Of a stretch of DNA of 64,000 nucleotides, positions 56,095-64,000 are shown in pieces. Origin of the DNA: an uncultured Schlesneria sp. (GTDB lineage: Bacteria; Planctomycetota; Planctomycetia; Planctomycetales; Planctomycetaceae); contig CAIQIR010000079.1 in assembly GCA_903871875.1 (NCBI GenBank), positions 62,001 through 126,000 of the forward strand. The letters run 5' to 3'. The translations under genes were made by a program, and so were the position numbers. Under the pieces are notes generated by a model. It did no database searches. It saw only the letters and a list, made by a program, of their open reading frames with translations, and was not told where the DNA came from. Each line of letters starts with the position of its first letter. Position 1 is the first letter of the stretch.

Positions 56095-56718
56095 TCAGTG
56101 ATAGAAGCACACCAGGTCTGATTTTTCTCGCTGACAGGTTTCCAGCCATTCGCGGATTTGTTCCAGCGCGGTCCGAATCTTAGCGGCGTCATCGTGGTTG
56201 ACCGCGGCGAAAAGTTCATCGGTCATCAATGCCAGAATTTCGGGAATCTCGGATCGTTTCACATAACCGATATAGGGATAGTCGTCGAATTCCGGGATTT
56301 CGACAGGCGAACCGCGTTCGAACAGGTGGCCGAAAATCGAAAAGACTTCGGGGGAAATACCCGCGTCCGACAGCGCGTCGTCGACCGTTTCGGCCCAGGT
56401 TAATTGAATCCCTGTCCAGTGATCGTTGGGCAGGAAGTCACCGTAAAACGAGCAGATCATTTCGACGGCATAGCCGTATTTTGACCCTTCATAATCCCAC
56501 AGCTCTTCGACCATGATCAGATGGCGTAAGGCATCGTCGAGCGGTAGTTCGGGGTCGAATTCGTCGTCGAGGTTGGCCTCTTCGACCGCTTCGCGGTCTT
56601 CCAGCAGTTCGTCTTCGAACTCTTCCCGCAGTTCGAGCAAGCGCGATTTACTCCGCGATCCGACGACCTTCAGAATCTGAGGCAAGCTCACCGCGTAGGG
56701 CGTGATGCCGTAACTCAT
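56095..56718 (-). CDS. Acidic cytoplasmic protein of unknown function
   Basis: A 207-residue protein. AAAGGA precedes the ATG at 56718; the frame is open to 56886 but overlaps the Gfo/Idh gene, so the shorter start is preferred. It begins MSYGITPYAVSLPQILKVVGS, is strongly acidic in residues 25-55 (FEDELLEDREAVEEANLDDEFDP split by few basics), and has aromatic, helical segments such as EELWDYEGSKYGYAVEMIC. It resembles a conserved uncharacterised family that I recall as DUF7691-like, also found in actinobacteria. No catalytic motif is visible. It starts ten bases after the Gfo/Idh stop, so the two are probably cotranscribed. Confidence 0.78.
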   Translation of the reverse strand: MSYGITPYAVSLPQILKVVGSRSKSRLLELREEFEDELLEDREAVEEANLDDEFDPELPLDDALRHLIMVEELWDYEGSKYGYAVEMICSFYGDFLPNDHWTGIQLTWAETVDDALSDAGISPEVFSIFGHLFERGSPVEIPEFDDYPYIGYVKRSEIPEILALMTDELFAAVNHDDAAKIRTALEQIREWLETCQREKSDLVCFYH

Positions 56719-56728
56719 GTCGGTCCTT

Positions 56729-57787
56729 TCATCGCAAGGGCAGGTCGATCGGCAAACCACTGGCCGCGCTACGAGCGACAGCTTCCGTGAATTCCATGTA
56801 ACGAACTCCGCTGGGGAAGTCCGTGTAGACAACGGGTTCTTCGCCACGGATGGCGCCGATGAATTCGGCTTCGACTCGCCAGCCACCGACTTTGTCCGGG
56901 GGAATTACCAGCTCGCGAATTTGGGCATCACCAACGCGGCCGATGTAAACACGCTCTTGTGTTCCAAATGTGACCTTGACCGTGCCCGAGCTGCCATACA
57001 AATGGATTTGTTTGCCTGGTCCATGCAGATCGATACCACTGAAGTGGTAAATGCCGCGAGCGCCATCGGCCATTTTGGTCAGGACCTGGACGCTGTCGGG
57101 AACGGTGACCGGACGATTGCCGTGGCCGTGCGGATTGGCTCGGACGGGTTCGAAGGTCTGGGTCTGAGCGAAAACGCGTGTGGGCTGGGGAACCCACCGC
57201 AGTGCCGTTTCGTGAAGGATTCCTAAAGTCAGCACGTTCAGGCCGCTGATGTCGGCATCCTGCCGCCAATGCAGCAGCTTGGAATAGTCGTGAAACTGAT
57301 CATCGGCCCCTAATACGACCAGTTCTCGCAATTCACCGATGAACCGGTCGTGTTGCAGTTGTTTCAATTCCGCATCGGCCACCAAGCCAAACGGGCTGGG
57401 GACCAGCATCGCGATTTGTTTGGGGTGGGCCTCGGCTGCGGCGAGCATCAATCTGGCTTCGGCGAGATCGCGCGCCATGCGGGCCTCGCACAGTACGTGT
57501 TTGCCCGCGGCCAAGGCGGTGCAGGTCACTTCGCAATGCAGATTCGGCCAGGTTCCAATGACCACCGCATCGATCGACGGATCGGTCACCAGGGCTTGCC
57601 AGTTGGGAAACTGCTTCGGAATGCCCAATTCCGCAGCCACTCGTGCCGTCGACTCGGGGGTCCGATTGACCAAGCCGACCAACTGAACGCCCGGAATGGC
57701 TCGCAATCCGGGAATGTGTCGACGTCGCGTGTTATCACCCGCACCGACAATTCCGACACGAATGGAAGAAGAGCTGCTGGCCGCCAT
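56729..57787 (-). CDS. Gfo/Idh/MocA-family protein with altered EKP motif
   Basis: A 352-residue member of the Gfo/Idh/MocA family of NAD(P)-dependent sugar oxidoreductases. The N-terminal Rossmann motif VGIVGAGDNTRRRHIPGL starts at residue 11. The conserved EKP motif, whose lysine is catalytic in most members, reads EARMA at residues 101-105 (VLCEARMARDLAEA), so the lysine is missing. The C-terminal GFO-type substrate domain looks normal (HYSKLLHWRQDADISG). A binding or non-redox role, or a changed chemistry, is possible. The downstream acidic protein gene follows by ten bases. There is no signal peptide, so it is cytoplasmic. Confidence 0.9.
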   Translation of the reverse strand: MAASSSSSIRVGIVGAGDNTRRRHIPGLRAIPGVQLVGLVNRTPESTARVAAELGIPKQFPNWQALVTDPSIDAVVIGTWPNLHCEVTCTALAAGKHVLCEARMARDLAEARLMLAAAEAHPKQIAMLVPSPFGLVADAELKQLQHDRFIGELRELVVLGADDQFHDYSKLLHWRQDADISGLNVLTLGILHETALRWVPQPTRVFAQTQTFEPVRANPHGHGNRPVTVPDSVQVLTKMADGARGIYHFSGIDLHGPGKQIHLYGSSGTVKVTFGTQERVYIGRVGDAQIRELVIPPDKVGGWRVEAEFIGAIRGEEPVVYTDFPSGVRYMEFTEAVARSAASGLPIDLPLR

Positions 57788-58133
57788 GCGCTATATTGCC
57801 TCAAGAAATGCGAGTCTTAATCTCAACCGCACCACAAATCGATCTACAAATTCTCTTTACGCGAACAGCCGTGCAAGCGACCCCGGCTTCCGCAAAAGCT
57901 GGTACGCCGCCATCTACACCCGGAACGAGTATAGTTGCGCATGGTGATTTAGCGAAAGAAGGGTGAGCATTCTAGCGGCGAACGTTTCCCGACGCCACGC
58001 GTCGGGAAAAGGCCGAAACTTTCGGAATGACTGGGCACACTTCCCGAAAACGGTTGTTCATGATAAACTGCTTGGCTCGATCAATCCGGCGGCCGCCGGA
58101 GTAATCTTATTGACTTCCCACGAAGGGCACACG
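57788..58133. other. Intergenic region between divergent genes
   Basis: About 345 bases between the Gfo/Idh gene (minus) and the basic-peptide gene (plus). No other gene recognised; promoters of both should be here. Confidence 0.45.
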
Positions 58134-58226
58134 ATGAAACGACCAAAGTTGACCACCAAGCAGAAGCGAGATCGTCGCCTGAAGATCAAGCGACGACGAA
58201 TTCGCAAGCAGAAAAATGGCATGTGA
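58134..58226 (+). CDS. 30-residue highly basic peptide
   Basis: A tiny gene starting MKRPKLTTKQKRDRRLK and ending in KNGM. It has AAGGG six bases before the ATG and a textbook terminator 37 bases after the stop, so its transcript is a complete unit of about 150-250 bases. Seventeen of the 30 residues are Lys or Arg, with no acidic residue except one Asp. The size and composition recall small ribosomal proteins such as actinobacterial bS22 or AURKAIP1/COX24-like peptides, but I see no clear match. An RNA-binding role is likely by charge; identity unknown. Confidence 0.72.
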   Translation: MKRPKLTTKQKRDRRLKIKRRRIRKQKNGM

Positions 58227-58262
58227 TCGCGGTGGCGATTACTTGGTGCATACCGTTCAATC

Positions 58263-58300
58263 AGCCTGTCGTGGCCTCGTCCGACGGGCTGTTTGTTTTT
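58263..58300 (+). terminator. Rho-independent terminator after the basic peptide gene
   Basis: A 9-bp stem with one G-U pair (AGCCTGTCG 58263-58271 with CGACGGGCT 58282-58290) followed directly by GTTTGTTTTT. This is a clean plus-strand terminator and also marks the boundary with the minus-strand DUF11 gene. Confidence 0.88.
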
Positions 58301-58317
58301 GGGGCTGCCGGCGAGTC

Positions 58318-59694
58318 TCAGCGGACGCGAACCTTAAACGTCACCACGCCGCCGGTCTTGCCTTTGAGTGGTTCGTCGATTTCCCAGATCAGGATCTGAC
58401 TTCCCTCACCGTTGTCTTGCAGGACGAGTCGTCCCGCCCGATCAGAGGTCGCGCTGTCGTCGATGTACTCCAGTCGAGGAGTTAAGTTGTCGACGACGCG
58501 GATGTGATGGACTTCGCGTCCACCCAGGTTGTCGTAACGAATCGTGAATTCGATTTCGTCACCCGAAACGGCTGTCTTCTTGTTCGCCAGTTTGACGATC
58601 CGCAGATTTTCCGCTTCTTCTCGTTCTTCGATGCAGGTGATGGCGGCAATTGACTGTTCGAAATGGCCTTCGAGGGCCATGTCGGTTTTCGAGGACACGA
58701 CCGGATACTGTTGCCGCGTCCAGGCAGAGGCGGCCTGAATACCGAGATTCAATCGAGCCGTGTCGGTGTCTTCCAGCCGTCCCGATCGAACGAACGTCAT
58801 CGCTTGATAAATATTCAGCAGCTTGTCGTGGGCCGACGGGCTGCGCAGTTGTGTGACAGTGTCTTGGCCGGCATCCGTTTGCAGGCCGCTGGCTCGGGAG
58901 CGGACAGCGATGCCTCCGGTCATCTCGCGTTTCACTTCGTTCGACGCCTTCAAACGCGTATGCACACCTTTCGTCGACGCCAGATGTCCGATCCCGGCAA
59001 CTTCGTTCATGCTGAATTCTTCGTGCGGTCGAGTGACCGTCCGAACCGACGAGAACCGTGGTGCATAAATGCAAACCTGGTTCGAGGGTTTCATTTTTTC
59101 GTGGCCGGCGCGATCCGTGTATTCGAGCACGGTATCTTCCGTGTCGAGGCTGCGTCGTGAGAATGCGTCGTAATGCACGGGCAGATCTCGGTCGCCGCCG
59201 TCGCACAGATATTCATCCGCATATTTCTCGGTCGAAGGCATGTTGCAGACGTCGCAGGCCATCATTCCGGGTGCCAACGGATTCGGTCCTGCTGCGGGAA
59301 ACCGTGGCTCGGGCGGACAGCTTTCGATGCTGTTTTGAATGGCCGACACGGGTTGAGTTGTGGGCGAACCGATCGCCGGATAGGCACTGCCATAGGTGGC
59401 CGATTCGTCCGAATAGGCGATCTGCTGAATGGCTGAATCACGACGAACGGGTGCAGCGGCGGAGGGTTGCACGGCGTTCAGTTGTTGGATGTCGGATGCG
59501 CGATTTTTGCGGTCAGTCTTCGAAGGAGAATTCTCGCTGACGGCTTCTTTGTAAATCGCCTGGATCGGGCCTTGTTCGGCCGAATTGGAACGAGCGGTTT
59601 GAGGTACGGTGGCACAGGCGGAGCAGGCCAATGCCAGACCGACAGAGCCGCAGCCGAGCAGCTTTCGTCCGAATTGGTGAGATAACGTCATCAT
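58318..59694 (-). CDS. DUF11-containing envelope lipoprotein
   Basis: A 458-residue exported protein. I start at the first of two ATGs at 59694, after GGCGGC; the frame is open to 59772. The signal sequence KLLGCGSVGLALACSACATV has cysteines at the expected lipobox place. Residues about 30-330 are Ser/Ala/Pro-rich and then mixed, with CPPEPRFPAAGP, a CDVCNMP pair and an acidic YADEYLCDGGDRD stretch. The C-terminal 110 residues form one DUF11-type beta domain (DEIEFTIRYDNLGGREVHHIRVVDNLTPRLEY, ending VVTFKVRV), as repeated in chlamydial OmcB-like wall proteins. It is probably an outer-envelope structural protein. It is last in a row of three minus-strand envelope genes. Confidence 0.85.
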   Translation of the reverse strand: MMTLSHQFGRKLLGCGSVGLALACSACATVPQTARSNSAEQGPIQAIYKEAVSENSPSKTDRKNRASDIQQLNAVQPSAAAPVRRDSAIQQIAYSDESATYGSAYPAIGSPTTQPVSAIQNSIESCPPEPRFPAAGPNPLAPGMMACDVCNMPSTEKYADEYLCDGGDRDLPVHYDAFSRRSLDTEDTVLEYTDRAGHEKMKPSNQVCIYAPRFSSVRTVTRPHEEFSMNEVAGIGHLASTKGVHTRLKASNEVKREMTGGIAVRSRASGLQTDAGQDTVTQLRSPSAHDKLLNIYQAMTFVRSGRLEDTDTARLNLGIQAASAWTRQQYPVVSSKTDMALEGHFEQSIAAITCIEEREEAENLRIVKLANKKTAVSGDEIEFTIRYDNLGGREVHHIRVVDNLTPRLEYIDDSATSDRAGRLVLQDNGEGSQILIWEIDEPLKGKTGGVVTFKVRVR

Positions 59695-59802
59695 GTCGCC
59701 GCCTTCATCGATCGCTGATTTCAGAAATCGGGAGCCCTGCGGCACCCGATGGATCTGGGTTAATTTCGACAACCGTTCATCCGTGTGATCCGTAATTCCA
59801 AT

Positions 59803-60609
59803 TTATCTTTGCGCGACTCGTCGCATGGTTTTCGGGCCCAGGCTGACAACTCCGGCTTGATTCGATTCGATATTGTCAGTGCTGGCTCGACGCGTGTGAG
59901 CGGCCGTGCCAACGGATTTCTGAGTAATTCGGATTGGTCCGCCTGGTCCGAAAAACGCGGGTTCGGGGCGAACCGGATCGGGTGTGCGTCCGCCCATTCG
60001 TACGATGGCGACAGGGCGACCCAGCTGGTCGGCTTCTGCGATCACATTGTGCGAAGGCTCGATCGTCTTGATTCGTTCTTTCGCATCCAGAATTGTCACT
60101 GGCACTCGGTTTGGCTGTTCCAGATAGACGACTTTGGTGACTAGTCGTCCATTGGCCGCCCATTCCAGTTCTTCCAGAGTCAGTTCAAACTCGATGGGGT
60201 AATCGTCCGCTTTCCCGGCGGGCGGGTGCAGGCGATCGATCAACTCGATCGAAGGGAAGAAATCGACTCCCGGAAATTCGGGCAGATTGCTGACTCGCAA
60301 GCGATACATGCGTCCCACGAGCAGGCTGGCTTGTGCCGGTGCCGGAAGATCGTAGGCTCGATCGGGTGATCCCTCGAAGAACGTCACCACACCCGTAGCC
60401 GGCAACGAGACTCGCACGGGCTGGAAGTAGTCGGGGGTGGTTCGACCGAGTTTTGTGGCCCATTCGGCGGCCGTGCCGGGTGGAGTCATCTGATTCAAAG
60501 GGAACTGACGTCCGTCCACTGACGGGTATTGTTGAGCCGCGACATAACGCGACGGCAGCGTGAGAGCCGTGATCAGAGAAAGCCAAAGGATCAACGAGAC
60601 CCGGGTCAC
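59803..60609 (-). CDS. Secreted protein related to its neighbour
   Basis: A 268-residue exported protein. The GTG at 60609 follows AAAAGG, and MTRVSLILWLSLITALTLPSRYVAA is a signal peptide. Its core (about residues 90-210) is similar to that of the next upstream gene: both have M/Y-R-L-R/K-x-S-x-x-P, a proline-rich turn, an EMS/ELTLEELE segment, then LVTKVVYL / FVTKVIYL and a closing AEADQ/QEADKRG...VAIVRMGG / IMAVMRVGN. The domain is probably beta-rich and may bind carbohydrate or other envelope proteins. No function is known. Middle gene of the three-gene envelope group. Confidence 0.8.
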   Translation of the reverse strand: MTRVSLILWLSLITALTLPSRYVAAQQYPSVDGRQFPLNQMTPPGTAAEWATKLGRTTPDYFQPVRVSLPATGVVTFFEGSPDRAYDLPAPAQASLLVGRMYRLRVSNLPEFPGVDFFPSIELIDRLHPPAGKADDYPIEFELTLEELEWAANGRLVTKVVYLEQPNRVPVTILDAKERIKTIEPSHNVIAEADQLGRPVAIVRMGGRTPDPVRPEPAFFGPGGPIRITQKSVGTAAHTRRASTDNIESNQAGVVSLGPKTMRRVAQR

Positions 60610-60694
60610 GATGGAATGCCTTTTGGAAGAGGTCCAGAAAAGTCGTTGTCGAGAGAAATCGAAGAAATGTGCGGCGGCTAGACAGAGGGAAGGA

Positions 60695-60730
60695 ACTCAG
60701 CCCGTATGCAACGAAGCATCCGGGCTGAGT
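60695..60730. terminator. Hairpin between the two related envelope genes
   Basis: ACTCAGCCCG (60695-60704) pairs with CGGGCTGAGT (60721-60730), extended inside by ATGC/GCAT after one mismatch, loop AACGAA. It begins 22 bases past the stop of the upstream minus-strand gene. The following T-tract is broken (TCCTTCCC), so it may be an attenuator or processing site rather than a full terminator. Confidence 0.55.
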
Positions 60731-60751
60731 GATAAGCAGGTTTGACCGACC

Positions 60752-62002
60752 TTATTGTCCCTGCCCAGGTGGACAATATTGTCCTTGGCCTTGCGGCGTA
60801 TTCCAGGCGGGGTTCGACAGTTCGCCCGGTTGATAAACCGGATGCTTTTCGGAGTACTGGATGTATCGCACTGGTTCCGGCAGGCTCAGGCCAGGCTGAT
60901 GATCAACATCGATCAGCATATGGTCGACCGGTTTTGGCAAGTCCATTCTCGTGCGATTACGGACCGTGTGAGACTTGAGTCCTGCGGGGCCACCGAGCGG
61001 CAGGTGCGGAGGACCGGCCAGCCCGATTGGCGTGCCGGTGATCGGCATTCCCCAGGCTTCCATGTTTCCACCAGCGATGGGCACTCCGGGAGCTCCACTG
61101 CCTGCCATCATCATGGCGTTCGGAATACCGGGGCCACCACCGTTACCGGCGGGACCGATGGGCATCGGTGGGACGAGATCACCGCGGTCTCCGTCAACTT
61201 GATACGCGACCTGATCGACGTCACCACCCTGGCCCCAGGCGAGCGGTTTTCCGCCGGGTTGGCCGGGCATTTCACGGTCCATGTTGCCGACACGCATGAC
61301 GGCCATAATTGTTCCGCGTTTGTCGGCTTCCTGAATCGGATCAACACCGGGGTCGAGTCGCGTTGAAACAAGCGTCTCGACGTTGGCGATGGCCAATTCC
61401 TGGAAGGCCGCATCCGGCAGGTAGATCACCTTCGTGACGAAGTTGTTGCTTTCGATCTGATCCAGATCTTCTTGCGACATTTCCATCGGCACGGCGTTGT
61501 GCGACAGATAGGCATCGGTGTTGGGGTGGCTGGGGTACACTTGCAAGGTTGGGTAGAGCACCACACCTTCGCGTCCCGGAATGCCGCTCAGCTTCAGCCG
61601 GTACGTGGCTCCTTGCATGAAGTTGTACCGAGCAGGAGCCACCAGTTGGTTTTCTGCATAACCGTTGGGGATTTCCCAACCGATGTGCATTCCATCCGGT
61701 CCCTTGAACGTAATTTGCGTGTTCGTCGGTGCAAAGGTACGTGGCATACCGCCAGCGCCCGGCCCACCGCCGTTCATCATTGCCAACACACCAGGTCCTG
61801 GTCCGTCGACCATCGGACCGGGCCGCATCATCATGGCGGGAGGAGGAGCATGATACTCTCCCTTGTTTCCGCCATAGTGGCTTAGCCCACCCAGATTCGG
61901 ACCACCGAGACCTGAACTTTGTTGGGGTGTTTGATGACCATCCATGGCGCAGCCGACGCACACTACGACGACCGTGCCCAATGCGAGAAAGTACAGCTTC
62001 AT
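60752..62002 (-). CDS. Gly/Pro/Met-rich envelope lipoprotein with the shared domain
   Basis: A 416-residue exported lipoprotein. AGGGG precedes the ATG at 62002, and [18 protein letters not shown] ends in a lipobox cysteine. Residues about 20-105 and 245-340 are Gly, Pro and Met-rich ([24 protein letters not shown]), probably disordered. The middle (about 110-235) carries the domain shared with the next gene ([51 protein letters not shown]). The C-terminus is Pro/Gln-rich ([16 protein letters not shown]). The protein is first of the three-gene envelope group; function unknown. Confidence 0.82.
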   Translation of the reverse strand: MKLYFLALGTVVVVCVGCAMDGHQTPQQSSGLGGPNLGGLSHYGGNKGEYHAPPPAMMMRPGPMVDGPGPGVLAMMNGGGPGAGGMPRTFAPTNTQITFKGPDGMHIGWEIPNGYAENQLVAPARYNFMQGATYRLKLSGIPGREGVVLYPTLQVYPSHPNTDAYLSHNAVPMEMSQEDLDQIESNNFVTKVIYLPDAAFQELAIANVETLVSTRLDPGVDPIQEADKRGTIMAVMRVGNMDREMPGQPGGKPLAWGQGGDVDQVAYQVDGDRGDLVPPMPIGPAGNGGGPGIPNAMMMAGSGAPGVPIAGGNMEAWGMPITGTPIGLAGPPHLPLGGPAGLKSHTVRNRTRMDLPKPVDHMLIDVDHQPGLSLPEPVRYIQYSEKHPVYQPGELSNPAWNTPQGQGQYCPPGQGQ

Positions 62003-62278
62003 TGCGACCCCTCTCGGAACAGGTTGCGATACAGAATCGACATCGCCCGAATCAGCATTTGACTGCTGGTTCATTTGCCACATCGTCTACTCGTCCGTCC
62101 TGTCGAATCCCTTCTGACTTGCCTTGTGACACGTTTTCCCGTCGACCTGTGCATCCGTTTCCAGTTACAATCTTCCGCGGTACAATTGGGGTTCTCGCGA
62201 ACTCCCCCCCGCGACAGTTCTGTAACTGAAGTCATCGTGGCACCTTGGTCTGCTCTTCTCTTTTCGGAAGGAACTGCG

Positions 62279-63223
62279 TTGCATCTTTGGCAAATCCGGC
62301 ATATTCCGAATCTTCGACAAACTTTGCTTAAATTCACGTTTGTTACGGCTGCCTGCGTGGCGGCGGCCATAACGCTATTGCCAACAACACGTTTCGTTGC
62401 GGGGCAAACTGCAGAGGCCACAAAAGAGCCGGCAATTGGCGGCACAAAGGCCGCGCAGGCGTCGGAATTCTTTGAGAAGGTTCGGCAGGAACTACCGAAG
62501 CATCAATCCATTAAGGCGGAATTGACCCAGTTGGTGTCGATTGGTGACCAGCAGTTCAAAATCGGCGGAGAGTATCTCTCGTCTGGGGCAAAATTGCTGC
62601 TCAACTATTCGATGACCCCAGATCAAGGGGCCAAATGCGAGATGGTGGAAGTCTGCGACGGTAAAGAGCTGTGGACACTGTTATCGCTGCCTGATTCGAA
62701 ACGGGTCACGCATCGTAACGTTCAACAGATTCTGGCCGCGGCAGTCGTCGCGAACAAAAACAAAGTTCCGGAAGCCACCGTGAATCTGGAACTGGGAATG
62801 GGAGGCCTCGTCGCCCTGCTCGCTTCGCTCGAACGCACGATGGTTTTTGAGGGGATGAAAGAAGAAGGGTCTGGCGGGCATTCTCGAATGATCATTCAAG
62901 GCCGCTGGAAGCCTGAGTTTGCCCAGAGGTTTCCCAAAGATAAGGGCGATGCGTTGCCCGCGTATATTCCCGATCTGGTACGAATCTTTGTTAATACACA
63001 GACACTTTTTCCGGAGAAGATTCTGTACGTCAAGAAACAGCCGCAGAAAAAGCAGTTTCGAGCGCTCGTGAGTCTTGAATTTCGCAATGTCGAATTCGAT
63101 CTTCCCGTCGACGAAAAAGCATTTGTGTTTGTGATTCCTGAAGGAACCGTTCCTGAGGATGTGACAAAGTTCTATCTCGATCGATTGGCTGTTCCCGAAT
63201 CGCAGCCGCCAGCGGCGAACTAG
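62279..63223 (+). CDS. LolA-like exported protein
   Basis: A 314-residue exported protein with the style of outer-membrane lipoprotein-sorting (LolA-like) domains. I choose the TTG at 62279 because AAGGA lies six bases upstream; the frame is open to 62075 but that part is not convincing. The N-terminus has a long hydrophobic signal (LLKFTFVTAACVAAAITLL). Family-like beta features are KAELTQLVSIGDQQFKIGGEYL, EVCDGKELWTLL, YVKKQPQKKQFRALVSLEF and VEFDLPVDEKAFVFVIPEG. In LolA such folds carry lipids or lipoproteins through the periplasm; here the cargo is unknown. It lies 50 bases before hemH on the same strand. Confidence 0.78.
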   Translation: MHLWQIRHIPNLRQTLLKFTFVTAACVAAAITLLPTTRFVAGQTAEATKEPAIGGTKAAQASEFFEKVRQELPKHQSIKAELTQLVSIGDQQFKIGGEYLSSGAKLLLNYSMTPDQGAKCEMVEVCDGKELWTLLSLPDSKRVTHRNVQQILAAAVVANKNKVPEATVNLELGMGGLVALLASLERTMVFEGMKEEGSGGHSRMIIQGRWKPEFAQRFPKDKGDALPAYIPDLVRIFVNTQTLFPEKILYVKKQPQKKQFRALVSLEFRNVEFDLPVDEKAFVFVIPEGTVPEDVTKFYLDRLAVPESQPPAAN

Positions 63224-63275
63224 TTTCTTCTGATGTGTTACCGGCCGGTCCGTCGTTTGATCTCAGGAATTCTTT

Positions 63276-64000
63276 GTGCCTGTCGCTGACAATCTCCGCT
63301 ATGATGCCGTGTTGATCGTTTCATTCGGAGGGCCTGAAAAGCGAGAGGACGTGATTCCGTTTCTGGAAAATGTCTTGCGTGGCAAGCCGGTTCCCCGATC
63401 ACGCCTGCTCGAGGTGGCCGAACACTATTACCATTTTGATGGTATCAGCCCGATCAATGATCAAGTTCGCGAGTTGATCGCGGCACTGCGAGGTGAACTC
63501 GATCGATCGCAGATTTCGCTGCCGATCTATTGGGGCAATCGCAACTGGAATCCCATGTTGGCAGACACGCTGCGCCAAATGGAACGCGATGGAATTCGCC
63601 GTGCATTGGCTTTCATGACGTCGGCCTTCAGTTCTTATTCCGGCTGCCGACAATATCGCGAGAATGTCGATCAGGCCCGGCAGGAAGTGGGCGCGGGTGC
63701 TCCGCAAATCGATAAGCTAAGGATGTTTTACAACCATCCCGGTTTTATCGCGGCGAATGTGGACCGAATTCGCGCGGCTTTCGAACAGCTTTCGCCGGAG
63801 GCCCGGCCGGCCGCGCGGATCGCCTTTACGGCTCATAGCATTCCGCTGTCGATGTCGACAAATTGCCGCTATGTTCAGCAACTGGAGGAATGTTGTCGAC
63901 TGGTCGCAGAGACGCTGCAAATCTCCGCCGATCGCTGGCAATTGGTTTATCAGAGTCGAAGTGGTCGTCCAGGCGATCCCTGGTTGGAACCCGACATTAG
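63276..64000 (+). CDS. hemH: Ferrochelatase, 3' end outside window
   Basis: HemH/CpfC inserts Fe2+ into a porphyrin, the last or next-to-last step of haem synthesis. The GTG at 63276 has AGGA seven bases upstream. Visible residues (about 241) include LIVSFGGPEKREDVIPFLENVLRG at the N-terminus, FDGISPINDQ, YWGNRNWNP, MTSAFSSYSGC and FTAHSIPLSM with the metal-binding His near residue 190, then LVYQSRSGRPGDPWLEPD. The frame runs off the window without a stop. With hemL (11418-12713), this is the second haem gene in a region full of c-type cytochromes; the two are not adjacent. Confidence 0.95.
   Translation, partial: MPVADNLRYDAVLIVSFGGPEKREDVIPFLENVLRGKPVPRSRLLEVAEHYYHFDGISPINDQVRELIAALRGELDRSQISLPIYWGNRNWNPMLADTLRQMERDGIRRALAFMTSAFSSYSGCRQYRENVDQARQEVGAGAPQIDKLRMFYNHPGFIAANVDRIRAAFEQLSPEARPAARIAFTAHSIPLSMSTNCRYVQQLEECCRLVAETLQISADRWQLVYQSRSGRPGDPWLEPDI

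Overview
The window looks like ordinary chromosomal DNA from a planctomycete, probably in or near Planctomycetales (Schlesneria/Planctopirus-like; placement is inferred from gene content only). Pointers are a tetrahydromethanopterin-dependent C1 gene (mch) in a bacterium, a giant multi-domain secreted cytochrome c, many signal-peptide or lipoprotein genes of unknown function, a long leucine-rich-repeat protein, a PQQ-like propeller lipoprotein, an FHA/coiled-coil protein, DUF11-type envelope proteins and clusters of Gfo/Idh/MocA, DHDPS-like and amidohydrolase genes. No phage, insertion sequence, CRISPR array, rRNA or tRNA was recognised.

Layout. 1-7 kb: the end of an MFS transporter, a secreted Ig-like-module protein, two small secreted proteins and rfbA. 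7-12.7 kb: mch, an ATP-grasp ligase, a secreted metallo-beta-lactamase-fold hydrolase translationally close to a SpoIIE-type phosphatase, then hemL on the other strand. 12.8-20.5 kb: an Ala/Pro-rich protein with a thrice-repeated LDxIRxQ motif, an FHA/coiled-coil protein whose reading frame is broken before its C-terminal membrane segments, an HpcH/HpaI aldolase and a membrane-bound NDP-sugar dehydratase. 20.9-25.1 kb: S1/P1-type nuclease and DNA polymerase I. 25.6-41.1 kb: the exported, bioenergetic-looking part, with a 1972-residue five-haem fusion protein, a PQQ-propeller lipoprotein overlapping an M16 peptidase, and a two-haem propeller cytochrome preceded by a near-consensus promoter and an unusual ~400-nt leader. 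41.6-50.3 kb: an orphan histidine kinase, the LRR protein, a GNAT acetyltransferase, and a run of minus-strand genes (small secreted protein, CPPC thioredoxin-like lipoprotein, another secreted protein, metW). 50.3-57.8 kb: metX, a Cys-rich secreted protein, then a DHDPS-like aldolase, a GSA-type aminotransferase, an amidohydrolase, an acidic protein of unknown function and a Gfo/Idh/MocA protein. 58-64 kb: a 30-residue basic peptide gene with its own ribosome binding site and terminator, three envelope proteins (DUF11 lipoprotein and two related proteins), a LolA-like exported protein, and the start of hemH, cut by the window end.

How the genes fit together. metX and metW form a methionine pair. 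hemL and hemH are two haem-synthesis genes in a region rich in c-type cytochromes. mch and the ATP-grasp gene suggest C1/tetrahydromethanopterin metabolism. rfbA and the 4,6-dehydratase feed surface-polysaccharide sugars. The rest is dominated by exported proteins of unknown function, typical of planctomycete envelopes.

The points most worth following are the single-base frame break in the FHA protein, the leader and repeats upstream of the two-haem cytochrome, the 30-residue basic peptide, the LDxIRxQ repeat protein, the five-haem fusion, and two enzyme relatives that lack canonical catalytic residues (the DHDPS-like and Gfo/Idh-like proteins). I found no clear multi-gene defence or novel enzymatic system.
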